A stretch of DNA of 64,000 nucleotides from an uncultured beta proteobacterium. Lineage in GTDB: Bacteria > Pseudomonadota > Gammaproteobacteria > Burkholderiales > Burkholderiaceae_C. The DNA lies in assembly GCA_903822435.1 (NCBI GenBank), contig CAIJPE010000039.1, positions 1-64,000 of the forward strand, written 5' to 3'. The notes under the pieces were generated by a model that saw only the letters and a list, made by a program, of their open reading frames with translations, had not been told where the DNA came from and made no database searches. Shown here piece by piece: positions 1 through 7,124 of this stretch. The translations under genes were made by a program, and so were the position numbers. Positions within the stretch are counted from its first letter, which is position 1; each line of letters starts with the position of its first letter.

Positions 1-337
1 AGCGCTTGGTGTCGAACGAGGCGAGCTTGGCATCCCGGCCCTTGTGCTCGGTGTGGCAGCTGCGGCATTGCGGCTGCGTCTCGCGCTTGCCGTGAAAGCC
101 ATTGTGCAGTCGGATGTCTTCGCCCACGTCCTTGTGGCAGCTGGTGCACAGCTTGTCTTGCGCGTTGCGGTCGAAGCGGGAGTGGCAGGCCTTGCAGTCA
201 CTCTCCGTCTTGACATGGCCCTGAATTACCGGCCCCGGGGCCAGTACCGACTCCAGCGACTGAGCCTGCACGGGACGCAGTCCCGCCAGGCACAACAGGC
301 ACAGCAAGGCCAGACCCAGATGGCGCACAAACGTCAT
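1..337 (-). CDS. Multiheme cytochrome c, 3' part outside window (partial)
   Basis: The gene reads leftward off the window edge, so only the first 112 residues are visible. An N-terminal signal peptide (MTFVRHLGLALLCLLCLAG, ending near VQA) is followed by three CXXCH haem-attachment motifs (CKACH, CTSCH, CRSCH), spaced as in cytochrome c3/c7-like multihaem proteins. The product should be exported to the periplasm and carry several covalent haems. The ATG at 337 is chosen because it directly precedes the signal peptide; the frame is absent from the ORF track because no stop lies inside the window. It follows the b-type cytochrome gene by 43 bp, so the two probably share a transcript and an electron path. 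Total haem number and family are unknown. Confidence 0.85.
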   Translation of the reverse strand, partial: MTFVRHLGLALLCLLCLAGLRPVQAQSLESVLAPGPVIQGHVKTESDCKACHSRFDRNAQDKLCTSCHKDVGEDIRLHNGFHGKRETQPQCRSCHTEHKGRDAKLASFDTKR

Positions 338-380
338 CGCGGTGGCCGTGGCCACCCGCCGGAACCCGCCATGGCGCGAA

Positions 381-1307
381 TCAATATGCATGCACCGCGA
401 TGACGTGGACGACGGCGCTGATGACGAGGATGTAGACGAAGGGCACATGCGCGACGTGCCACCACGAGAACAGCCGCTCCCATGCACTGAAGAGGGCCAC
501 GCGCTGCGCCCCCACCAGGTACTTGTCCACCATCAACCGGGCCCCGCGGACGCGCCCCTCCAGCGTGCGTCGCGACCAGCCCTCGGTGTGGGCCACCGCG
601 ACCAGGCGGCGGCGCAGTTCGGCATGGCATGCCCGCTGCGCGCGCCAGCGCATCCAGGGCATGACGAAGACGACGCGCACCACCTCCAGGCCCGTCATGG
701 CGCGGCGGTTCAGCGCCCAGCTCTCGAATTCGCGGCAGATCTCCACGACCTTGGGCGCGAATCGCAGCCGCGCCGCTGCAGACTCGCTCGCGTCCAGGCT
801 GCTGCGCATCTGGCCCAGCGTCAGCTTCTCGCCGTTCAGGTTGCGATGCAATTGCAGATAGAGAAAGCGCCCGATCACGCCGCTGGCAGCCACGGCCACC
901 ATGGAATAGAAGGCCACGCCGGCGTTCAACGAGCCAATCTTGAAACCCGAATGCAGCAGGATCAGCAAGGGCCCCGCGACCCCCAGCACCATGTGCCCGA
1001 TGAACCAGCCCTTGGCGGGCCCCAGGCCGTGCATGAAGCGCAGATGCTTGCGCATCGGGTAGCCCAGCAGCAGCAGCATGCCCACGCCCCCCGCCACGCC
1101 GAGCCAGTAGGCGACATCGGACTTGCTGTCATACAGGCCCAGCCGCGTGAAGCCCCAGGCGCCCAGCACCAGCGCCGTCAGCAACAGGTACAGCCAGCCC
1201 TCGCTGCGCGCGCTGCCGGCGACCTTGGCCGCGGCGCGTGCGTCGGCCCGCGGCTCGTCGCCGATGGCTTGCGCAGAGGGGTCCTCGATGGCAACTGTGT
1301 TGGGCAT
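381..1307 (-). CDS. Putative b-type cytochrome-like integral membrane protein
   Basis: A 308-residue membrane protein with hydrophobic segments near residues 45-65, 75-95, 110-135, 140-160 and at the C-terminus. Paired histidines sit in or next to helices (GHMVLGVAGPLLILLHSGF; WWHVAHVPF with HVIAVH at the end), a layout like ferric-reductase or b561-type dihaem membrane proteins. A soluble, Arg-rich loop (about residues 165-270) separates the first helices from the last. The likely role is passing electrons between the quinone pool or a cytoplasmic flavoprotein and the multihaem cytochrome encoded just downstream. An in-frame GTG at 1337 would add ten charged residues; the ATG at 1307 is preferred. 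Haem binding is inferred from histidine placement, not from a family I can name with certainty. Confidence 0.7.
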   Translation of the reverse strand: MPNTVAIEDPSAQAIGDEPRADARAAAKVAGSARSEGWLYLLLTALVLGAWGFTRLGLYDSKSDVAYWLGVAGGVGMLLLLGYPMRKHLRFMHGLGPAKGWFIGHMVLGVAGPLLILLHSGFKIGSLNAGVAFYSMVAVAASGVIGRFLYLQLHRNLNGEKLTLGQMRSSLDASESAAARLRFAPKVVEICREFESWALNRRAMTGLEVVRVVFVMPWMRWRAQRACHAELRRRLVAVAHTEGWSRRTLEGRVRGARLMVDKYLVGAQRVALFSAWERLFSWWHVAHVPFVYILVISAVVHVIAVHAY

Positions 1308-1436
1308 ATTTCTCGATTTCGTGCGATTCGTTCGCACCGCTGTCCAAACGGTACTTTCGGCCGATTTGCAGCCGACTTGACTCAGTTTAGACAGGCCATT
1401 GACCGCTCTCTTAAGAAGTTAATCAGCCTTGCGAGA

Positions 1437-1493
1437 GCATTACAGTCGCTCACCAATCAGGTACGACTATCGCGCCGCCAAGCGCATTACAGT
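1437..1493. repeat. Two direct copies of GCATTACAGT in the divergent promoter region
   Basis: Exact 10-bp copies lie at 1437-1446 and 1484-1493, 47 bp apart start to start, in the 194-bp gap between the divergent b-type cytochrome and Fe-S/FAD oxidoreductase genes. The second copy ends just before the oxidoreductase start, overlapping where its ribosome site would be. Direct repeats of this kind can be response-regulator or activator sites, but nothing in the window proves it. Confidence 0.4.
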
Positions 1494-1501
1494 TTGTGGA
1501 A

Positions 1502-2812
1502 ATGGAATCGAATCAATACCTTTTTCTGTACGCCAGCATCGCGGCGGCATTCGTGGGCTGGCACGTGGTCCGGCGCGAGCGCCGCCAGAAGGTCGAGGTC
1601 GCACAGCTGAAGCAGGCCGAGGTCGCCGGGCTCAACGAGCCGGCTTCACTGCATCCCGTGGTGGACCCCGACCGATGCCTGGGTTCCGGAGCCTGCGCGC
1701 GAGCCTGTCCCGAACAGGCACTCGGCGTGGTCAATGGAAAGGCCACGCTCATCAACGCCTCGGCGTGCATCGGTCATGGCGCCTGCTTCAACGCCTGCCC
1801 CGTGCAGGCGCTCACGCTGGTGTTCGGCACCGAGAAGCGCGGCATGGACATCCCGCACATCAGCGCCGATTTCGAGACCAACGTGCCTGGCGTGTTCATC
1901 GCCGGTGAACTGGGTGGAATGGGGCTGATCCGCAAGACGGCCGAGCAAGGGCGGCAGGCGATGGCTGCCATCCGCAAGCGCAGCGGCGACCACAAGGCCC
2001 CGCTCGACGTGGTCATCGTCGGCGCGGGCCCCGCAGGCATTTCGGCCGGCTTGAGCGCCATCGCCCACAAGCTGCGCTACAAGATCATCGAGCAGGAGGA
2101 TTCACTGGGGGGCTCGGTCTACCACTATCCGCGCAACAAGCTGGCCATGACCGCGCCTGTGCAGCTGGACCTCATCGGCACCGTGCGGTTGGGCACCGAG
2201 GTGCAGAAGGAAAAGCTGCTCGAATTCTGGAACGACGTGGCCTCCAAGACCCAGCTGGCCATGAGCTTCAACGAACGCTTCGAGGGCCTGGACAAGCATC
2301 CCGACGGCACCTATCAGGTCCGCACCTCCCGGAGCTCGTACCACACGCGTTCGGTGCTGCTGGCGCTGGGGCGCCGCGGCACGCCACGCAAGCTGGGCGT
2401 GCCTGGCGAGGAACTTCCGAAGGTCGTCTACCGCCTCGTCGATCCCGAGCAGTACGCCGGCCGACCGGTGCTGGTTGTGGGTGGCGGCGATAGCGCACTG
2501 GAGGCCGCCATCGCCCTGGCGGAGCAACCCGGCACCGAAGTCGCCCTGTCGTACCGGGGCGAGGCTTTCGCGCGGGTCAAGGAGAAGAACCGCCTGCGCC
2601 TGGACGAGCATGTGCGCGCCGGCCGCATCCAGTGCCTGCTGAAATCGCAGGTGCTGAGCATCGATCCCGACAGCGTGCAGGTCTCGCGCCAAGGCGATCC
2701 GGTGCTGACCCTGCGCAACCACCACGTCGTGGTCTGCGCGGGTGGCGAACTGCCCACGCCGCTGCTGCGTTCGATCGGCATCCGGTTCGAGACCAAGTTC
2801 GGCAAGGCCTGA
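1502..2812 (+). CDS. Membrane-anchored Fe-S / FAD-NAD(P) oxidoreductase
   Basis: A 436-residue fusion. It has an N-terminal hydrophobic anchor (about 5-22), a two-cluster ferredoxin module (about 55-105), a linker with the segment TNVPGVFIAGELGG, then a thioredoxin-reductase-like FAD/NAD(P) unit with two Rossmann motifs (VIVGAGPAG near 165 and VVGGGDSALEAA near 325). The ferredoxin motifs are CLGSGACARACP and CIGHGACFNACP, so the usual second cysteine is Ser in one and His in the other. The protein likely moves electrons between NAD(P)H and a membrane carrier on the cytoplasmic side. It is divergent from the b-type/multihaem cytochrome pair and may be its partner. A GTG at 1496 could add two residues. 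The physiological acceptor is unknown. Confidence 0.82.
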   Translation: MESNQYLFLYASIAAAFVGWHVVRRERRQKVEVAQLKQAEVAGLNEPASLHPVVDPDRCLGSGACARACPEQALGVVNGKATLINASACIGHGACFNACPVQALTLVFGTEKRGMDIPHISADFETNVPGVFIAGELGGMGLIRKTAEQGRQAMAAIRKRSGDHKAPLDVVIVGAGPAGISAGLSAIAHKLRYKIIEQEDSLGGSVYHYPRNKLAMTAPVQLDLIGTVRLGTEVQKEKLLEFWNDVASKTQLAMSFNERFEGLDKHPDGTYQVRTSRSSYHTRSVLLALGRRGTPRKLGVPGEELPKVVYRLVDPEQYAGRPVLVVGGGDSALEAAIALAEQPGTEVALSYRGEAFARVKEKNRLRLDEHVRAGRIQCLLKSQVLSIDPDSVQVSRQGDPVLTLRNHHVVVCAGGELPTPLLRSIGIRFETKFGKA

Positions 2813-2842
2813 AGGCCGGGCGTGCGGCGTAGGGCCGCAGGG

Positions 2843-4213
2843 TCACGGGAAGTGGAGTTCCAGGTGCAGGCCGCCCAGGGGCGACGTGCTCAGCCGGATG
2901 GTGGCGCCGTGCGCGTCGGCCACGGACTTCACGATCGACAACCCGAGCCCGCAGCCCTGGCGCTCAACCCCCTGGCCGCGGTAGAAGCGCTCGAAGATTC
3001 GGGGCTGCTCGTCGACCGGCACGCCGGCCCCATCGTCCTCCACCCACACCACGGTGCCGGACCCTTCGGCGCGGGAGCCCACCACCACCTCGCCACCTTC
3101 GCGGGCGTGTGCCACGGCGTTGTGCAGCAGGTTGCGGAGCATCGCTCGCAGCCCGAATTCCGACCCCTGGATCGCTTCCACCCCCAACAGCGTGGTGATC
3201 CGCAAGCGCCGCTGGGTGGCCTCGGCGCCGACATCGTCCAGCAGCCGCTCGAAAAGTGACCCCAGGTCCACCTGGCCACGCTCTCGTGAAAGTCCCAGCG
3301 GGTCGCTGGCCAGCGAGTCGGTGCGGGCCAGATCGAGCAACTGCGTCACCAGGTGCGCGGCCTGGTCCACGCCGTCCTGCAGCGATAGCAAGGCCTGCCG
3401 ACGGGCCGGCTCGGCCATGCCGGTCCGCAGCAGCAGCTGCGCCTGGGCATGCAGGGCGGCCAGCGGCGAGCGCAGTTCGTGCGCGGCTGCGGCCGTGAAG
3501 GAGCGCTCGCTCCGCAACGCCGCCTCGACGCGGCGCATCAGTTGATTGATGCCACCCACCACGGGCGTCAGCTCGGCTGGCAATCCGTCCATCGGCAACG
3601 GGCTGAGATCGGCCGGTCCGCGCCGTGCCAGGTGCCTGGCCGCCGGCTGCAGCGGCGACAGGGCCAGCCGCAGCAACGCCGATGCGAGCAGGCCCAGGGC
3701 TGTTGCCGACACGCCGACGCCGATGGCCAGAGGGCCGCCGAAGACGTCGGCAAGGTTCAGCCGTAGGGAAATGGGTTCGGCCACCTGGATCAGGTTCGTG
3801 CCTGCGGGTTCGCGCAGGGCAATGACGCGAAGCGACTGGCCCGCCACGGTGCGCGTGGTCCAGCCCAGCGGGCCCAGCGGCGCCAAGGGCTGATCGCGCG
3901 GCGCATTCGGGCTGCTGACCAGCAAGCGACCGTCTTGCGACCAGATCTGGTAGCGATAACGTAGGCTCGCCGGCCCATCCTGGTCGACCGGATCCAGGCT
4001 GTCGCCCTCGCGGGCGACCTCTCGGATCTCATGGTCTGCAAAGACCGCCAAGGTCTGGGCCAGATCTTCCAGGCGGGCATCGAAGAGCATCGCGTCCTGC
4101 CGCTGCACGACGGTATAGATGGCCACGGCACCGGCCACCCAGGCCGACACGCAGACGACGCCGACCAGGCTGAGCATCCGCCCGTGCAGTGACCAGGGGC
4201 GCCGTGCCTGCAT
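2843..4213 (-). CDS. Two-component sensor histidine kinase (QseC/TctE-like)
   Basis: A 456-residue kinase with a transmembrane helix near 13-33, a periplasmic sensor of about 120 residues, a second helix near 158-185, a HAMP-like linker, a HisKA domain with the phospho-acceptor His at about 245 in AAAAHELRSPLAAL, and an HATPase domain showing N (RNLLHNAVAHA), G1 (VEDDGAGVP), F (FERFYRG) and G2 (GCGLGLSIV) boxes. It starts 3 bp after the response regulator stop and is the last gene of the leftward ccm/mto string, so it should phosphorylate that regulator. The periplasmic signal cannot be read from sequence. Its place at the end of a cytochrome operon suggests a metal, redox or envelope signal. 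Confidence 0.93.
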   Translation of the reverse strand: MQARRPWSLHGRMLSLVGVVCVSAWVAGAVAIYTVVQRQDAMLFDARLEDLAQTLAVFADHEIREVAREGDSLDPVDQDGPASLRYRYQIWSQDGRLLVSSPNAPRDQPLAPLGPLGWTTRTVAGQSLRVIALREPAGTNLIQVAEPISLRLNLADVFGGPLAIGVGVSATALGLLASALLRLALSPLQPAARHLARRGPADLSPLPMDGLPAELTPVVGGINQLMRRVEAALRSERSFTAAAAHELRSPLAALHAQAQLLLRTGMAEPARRQALLSLQDGVDQAAHLVTQLLDLARTDSLASDPLGLSRERGQVDLGSLFERLLDDVGAEATQRRLRITTLLGVEAIQGSEFGLRAMLRNLLHNAVAHAREGGEVVVGSRAEGSGTVVWVEDDGAGVPVDEQPRIFERFYRGQGVERQGCGLGLSIVKSVADAHGATIRLSTSPLGGLHLELHFP

Positions 4214-4216
4214 GCC

Positions 4217-4900
4217 TCAACGTTCGGCGTACAGGGCGTAGCCGCGTCCGCGCACGGTCTTGATGAGTGCGGGGCCGAGCTTGCGCCGCAGGTGATGCAC
4301 ATGCACTTCCACGGCGTTGCCGCAGAGTTCGTCGGGCCCGGCGCCCGAGGTGGCCTCGGCCAGTTCTTCGCGGCTCAGGACCTGGCCCTTCCGGCGGATG
4401 AGCGCCTCCAGCAACCAGAACTCCCGGTTGGTCAGTTTCAGGTAGCGGCCGTCACAGGACACGGTGCGGCTGGCTGGCATCAGTCGCAAAGGGCCGTGAC
4501 GCAACACGGTCTCGAGGGGCCCGGCCATGCCCCGCCGCCGCTGGACGGCCCGCAGGCGGGCCGAGAGCTCGTCCAGGTGCACGGGCTTGACCAGGAAGTC
4601 GTCGGCGCCCAGATCGAGCAGCCGCACCCGGTCCTGCACCTGCTCGCGCGCCGTCACCACGATCACCGGCAAGTCGAAGTCGGCCGCTCGCAGGCTCTTC
4701 AGCGCGTCTTCGCCCGGCATGTCCGGCAGGCCGAGATCCAGCACCATGCAGTCGAAGCGTCCCGAGCGCAACGTCGGCTCGATCTCGCGGCCCGTGGCGA
4801 TCCATTCCACGTGCACGCCCTCGAGCCCCATCCAGGACCTCAAGGCACCCGCCAGGCGGGCGTCGTCCTCGGCCAGCAGCAGCCGCTTGAGACCGCTCAT
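4217..4900 (-). CDS. OmpR/PhoB-family response regulator
   Basis: A 227-residue regulator. The receiver domain (1-115) has the acidic pair near residues 11-13, phospho-acceptor Asp55 in MVLDLGLPDMPG and the conserved Lys in LVKPVHLDELSARL. The winged-helix DNA-binding domain (about 130-225) contains LTNREFWLLEALIRRKGQVLSREEL and ends VRGRGYALYAE, typical of the QseB/TctD subgroup. It overlaps the ccmI stop by one base (TGATG) and is 3 bp from its kinase gene, so the pair is translationally coupled to the cytochrome maturation genes. Candidate targets include the mto/ccm promoter and the divergent region at 1308-1501, but no site is demonstrated. Confidence 0.95.
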   Translation of the reverse strand: MSGLKRLLLAEDDARLAGALRSWMGLEGVHVEWIATGREIEPTLRSGRFDCMVLDLGLPDMPGEDALKSLRAADFDLPVIVVTAREQVQDRVRLLDLGADDFLVKPVHLDELSARLRAVQRRRGMAGPLETVLRHGPLRLMPASRTVSCDGRYLKLTNREFWLLEALIRRKGQVLSREELAEATSGAGPDELCGNAVEVHVHHLRRKLGPALIKTVRGRGYALYAER

Positions 4901-6201
4901 CAGCGTACCGGTTCGGCGATCTCGAGTTGCAGGTTGCGGCTGCCCACCGCCACCGGCGCGGACAGGGTCTGCCAGTCCCCGGGCGCTGGCATCGCGTTGC
5001 CGCTCTTGCTCACCCGAGCCCCGACCACCACCATCGGTGCGGAAGACAGCTTGGCCGCAGGGCTCATGGCCAGGCTGTCGTCGAGTTTGAAGTCCAGTGG
5101 CAAATCGCTCACCTTCTTGCGCAGGATCGCCAGCGGCATCTTCGATCCGCTGGGGGCCCGTGCGAAGATGAACACCACATCGTCTGCCGAGACACCCTGC
5201 AGCCCGGGCTTCAGGCTGACCCGGCCGGTCACCACGGCTGCTTCACCGCTGGCGGAGGGTGAGCCGGGTGCGGCTGGTGCGGCTGGTGCCGCGGCGGCGG
5301 CCTCCGCGCCCGGTGCCGCCGCCGGCGCTGCCAGACCCGCCAACGCATCCGCTGCAGGCATTCCCGCTCTCTGGCGGGCTTCGTTCAGCGCGCCGGCGAG
5401 CTGCTTGGTGAAGTCGCTGGCCGGATCGGCATTGCGCACGGCGCTTTCCCAGTGCGAGACCGCCTGCGCGTAGTTCCCCTGGTTGAAGGCGATGGTTCCC
5501 GCCAGCGCGAGCGCCTTGACGTTGTTCGGGTCCAGCTTGACGGCCTGCATCACCAGCCGAGTGGGCTCTCCGTCGAGCGAACGGTTGTTCGAGACTGCCA
5601 GCGCGTCGGCATAGTCGGCAATCGACTGCGCGTCCTGCGGCCGCAGATCCATGGCCTTCTTGTAGGCCTGCAAGGCCTCGGCCGGCTTGTTCTGGGTCGT
5701 GTAGGAGCGCCCCAGCATGGCCCAGCCTTCGGCGTCGTCGGGTTTTTCCTTCAATCGCTCGGCCAGCCGCGCGATCATCGCCTCGATCTGCGCGGCATCG
5801 CTGGAATGGGGGGCCCCTTCGGCGGCCGGGCCGGCCTGGCCCGGGGACACGTTCCAGCCCCCCGGGTTGCCCAGCCAGGCATAGCCCGCGGCGGCGAAGA
5901 CGACGACGAAGCCGGCCAGTCCTGCCACCAGGCGGCGAGAAGGCCGGCTGGCGGGGGCCGTCTCCGGGGCCGGCACGGGCGCAGGCATGGCGGGCGCTGC
6001 AGCCGGAGGCATGCCAAGTTCAGCCCCACTGAGCACCAGGGCCACGATCTGCTGCTCGAGCGACTCTCGTGCACTGCGGGCTGCCTCCCCGGTCAGCACG
6101 CCTTCGGCGCCGAGCGCCTCCAGTTGCGCGAGCTGTCGCTTGAGCTTATCGAGAGATGCCGCGGTCGCTTCCATCTTCGGGTGTGTCGGGGTCGAAGTCA
6201 T
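4900..6201 (-). CDS. ccmI: Cytochrome c maturation TPR protein CcmI
   Basis: CcmI chaperones apocytochromes c to the haem lyase CcmFH in the periplasm. The 433-residue product has a cytoplasmic helical N-terminus, one membrane helix (about 90-110, RRLVAGLAGFVVVFAAAGYAWLG), TPR repeats (about 150-270, e.g. EGWAMLGRSYTTQNKPAEALQAY), an Ala/Pro-rich linker and a C-terminal beta domain (TGRVSLKPGLQ to the end) typical of CcmI. The usual extra N-terminal membrane helix is not evident. The track start overlaps ccmH by 56 bp; an ATG at 6174 (MEATAASLDKL) would reduce this to 29 bp and is equally plausible. It is coupled to ccmH upstream and the response regulator downstream. Confidence 0.92.
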   Translation of the reverse strand: MTSTPTHPKMEATAASLDKLKRQLAQLEALGAEGVLTGEAARSARESLEQQIVALVLSGAELGMPPAAAPAMPAPVPAPETAPASRPSRRLVAGLAGFVVVFAAAGYAWLGNPGGWNVSPGQAGPAAEGAPHSSDAAQIEAMIARLAERLKEKPDDAEGWAMLGRSYTTQNKPAEALQAYKKAMDLRPQDAQSIADYADALAVSNNRSLDGEPTRLVMQAVKLDPNNVKALALAGTIAFNQGNYAQAVSHWESAVRNADPASDFTKQLAGALNEARQRAGMPAADALAGLAAPAAAPGAEAAAAAPAAPAAPGSPSASGEAAVVTGRVSLKPGLQGVSADDVVFIFARAPSGSKMPLAILRKKVSDLPLDFKLDDSLAMSPAAKLSSAPMVVVGARVSKSGNAMPAPGDWQTLSAPVAVGSRNLQLEIAEPVR

Positions 6202-6607
6202 CGGGATCGGCTTGCAGGCGCCGCTTGAGCACGAGGATCAACCCGCCCACTGCGGCGGCCAGCAGCAAGGGCGGGCCGACCCACAAGAGGGCCGTGGTGG
6301 CCTTGAAGGGTGGCTTGTAGAGCACGAAATCGCCATAGCGATCGGTCATGTAGCGGCGGATCTCGTCCTCGCTGCGGCCCTGGCCCAGCTGCTCGCGGAT
6401 CTGTTGGCGAAGGTCGGCGGCCAGGTCGGAATGGGAATCGGCGATGGTCTGGTTCTGGCACACCAGGCAGCGCAATTCGCTGGCCAGCAGCATCATCCGC
6501 GCTTCCTGCTCGGGGTTTGCGGCCACCTCCGCAGCTTCCTTCGAATACGCAAGCGGTGCGACCAGCAGCCAGGCGGCCAGCACCAGCAGGATCAGGCGAT
6601 CAGCCAT
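6146..6607 (-). CDS. ccmH: Cytochrome c maturation thiol oxidoreductase CcmH
   Basis: CcmH keeps the apocytochrome CXXCH cysteines reduced for haem ligation at the periplasmic face. The 153-residue protein has a signal/anchor sequence (MADRLILLVLAAWLLVAPLA), the signature SELRCLVCQNQTIADS with the redox pair CLVC, a helical bundle (DLRQQIREQLGQG), and a C-terminal membrane helix (about 105-128) with a short cytoplasmic tail. Length and order match single-domain CcmH/CycL. It overlaps ccmG by 8 bp. Confidence 0.96.
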   Translation of the reverse strand: MADRLILLVLAAWLLVAPLAYSKEAAEVAANPEQEARMMLLASELRCLVCQNQTIADSHSDLAADLRQQIREQLGQGRSEDEIRRYMTDRYGDFVLYKPPFKATTALLWVGPPLLLAAAVGGLILVLKRRLQADPDDFDPDTPEDGSDRGISR

Positions 6608-7124
6608 TGAGCTTCTTCAGCAAGGGTTCGATCTTGTCGTGCAGCACTTCCGGGGTCATGGGCCCCACGTGCTTGTAGCGTACGACGCCGGTCCGGTCGA
6701 TCACGAAGGTCTCTGGCACGCCGTACACGCCATAGTCGATGCCGATGCGTCCGTCCGGGTCGGTGAGTGATTCGGTGTACGGGTTGCCCAATTGGCGCAG
6801 CCAACTCAGGCCTGCAGCCGCATTGTCCTTGTAATTCAGGCCGTAGATGGGCACCGGCGAGCGGGGTGCGAATTGCACCCACACAGGGTGTTCGTCGCGG
6901 CACGGCCCACACCAGGAGGCCCAGACGTTGAGGATCCAGGGCTTGCCCACGAGATCGTCACGGCTGATGTTCTGCCCGGGTCGCGCCAGCAGGCTGGCGC
7001 GAAAGGCCGGCGCCGGCTTGTCGATCAGCGGGCTGGGCACCTCGTGGGGATCGAGCTTCAGGCCGAAGGCCAGAAACCCCGCCAGCACCAGAAAGGCTGC
7101 CAGCGGCAGAAGGTACCGGTTCAC
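6600..7124 (-). CDS. ccmG: Thiol:disulfide interchange protein CcmG/DsbE
   Basis: A membrane-anchored periplasmic thioredoxin that reduces CcmH and apocytochrome thiols. From the GTG at 7124 the product is 174 residues: an N-terminal helix ([22 protein letters not shown]) and a thioredoxin fold with the active site WASWCGPCRDEHP and the TFVIDRTGVV segment containing the cis-proline region. The track ORF begins far upstream inside ccmF; the GTG start is chosen because it gives a GTGA overlap with the ccmF stop and starts right at the signal anchor. Confidence 0.95.
   Translation of the reverse strand: MNRYLLPLAAFLVLAGFLAFGLKLDPHEVPSPLIDKPAPAFRASLLARPGQNISRDDLVGKPWILNVWASWCGPCRDEHPVWVQFAPRSPVPIYGLNYKDNAAAGLSWLRQLGNPYTESLTDPDGRIGIDYGVYGVPETFVIDRTGVVRYKHVGPMTPEVLHDKIEPLLKKLNG

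Noticed and set aside
1338-1501. FNR-type box in the divergent redox promoter
   Set aside because: TTGAC and TTAATC segments occur but none gives the two-armed TTGAT-N4-ATCAA pattern seen before mtoD.
342-1610. 422-residue plus-strand ORF
   Set aside because: It is the antisense shadow of the b-type cytochrome gene; its His/Gln/Arg-rich composition is typical of reverse frames in GC-rich DNA.
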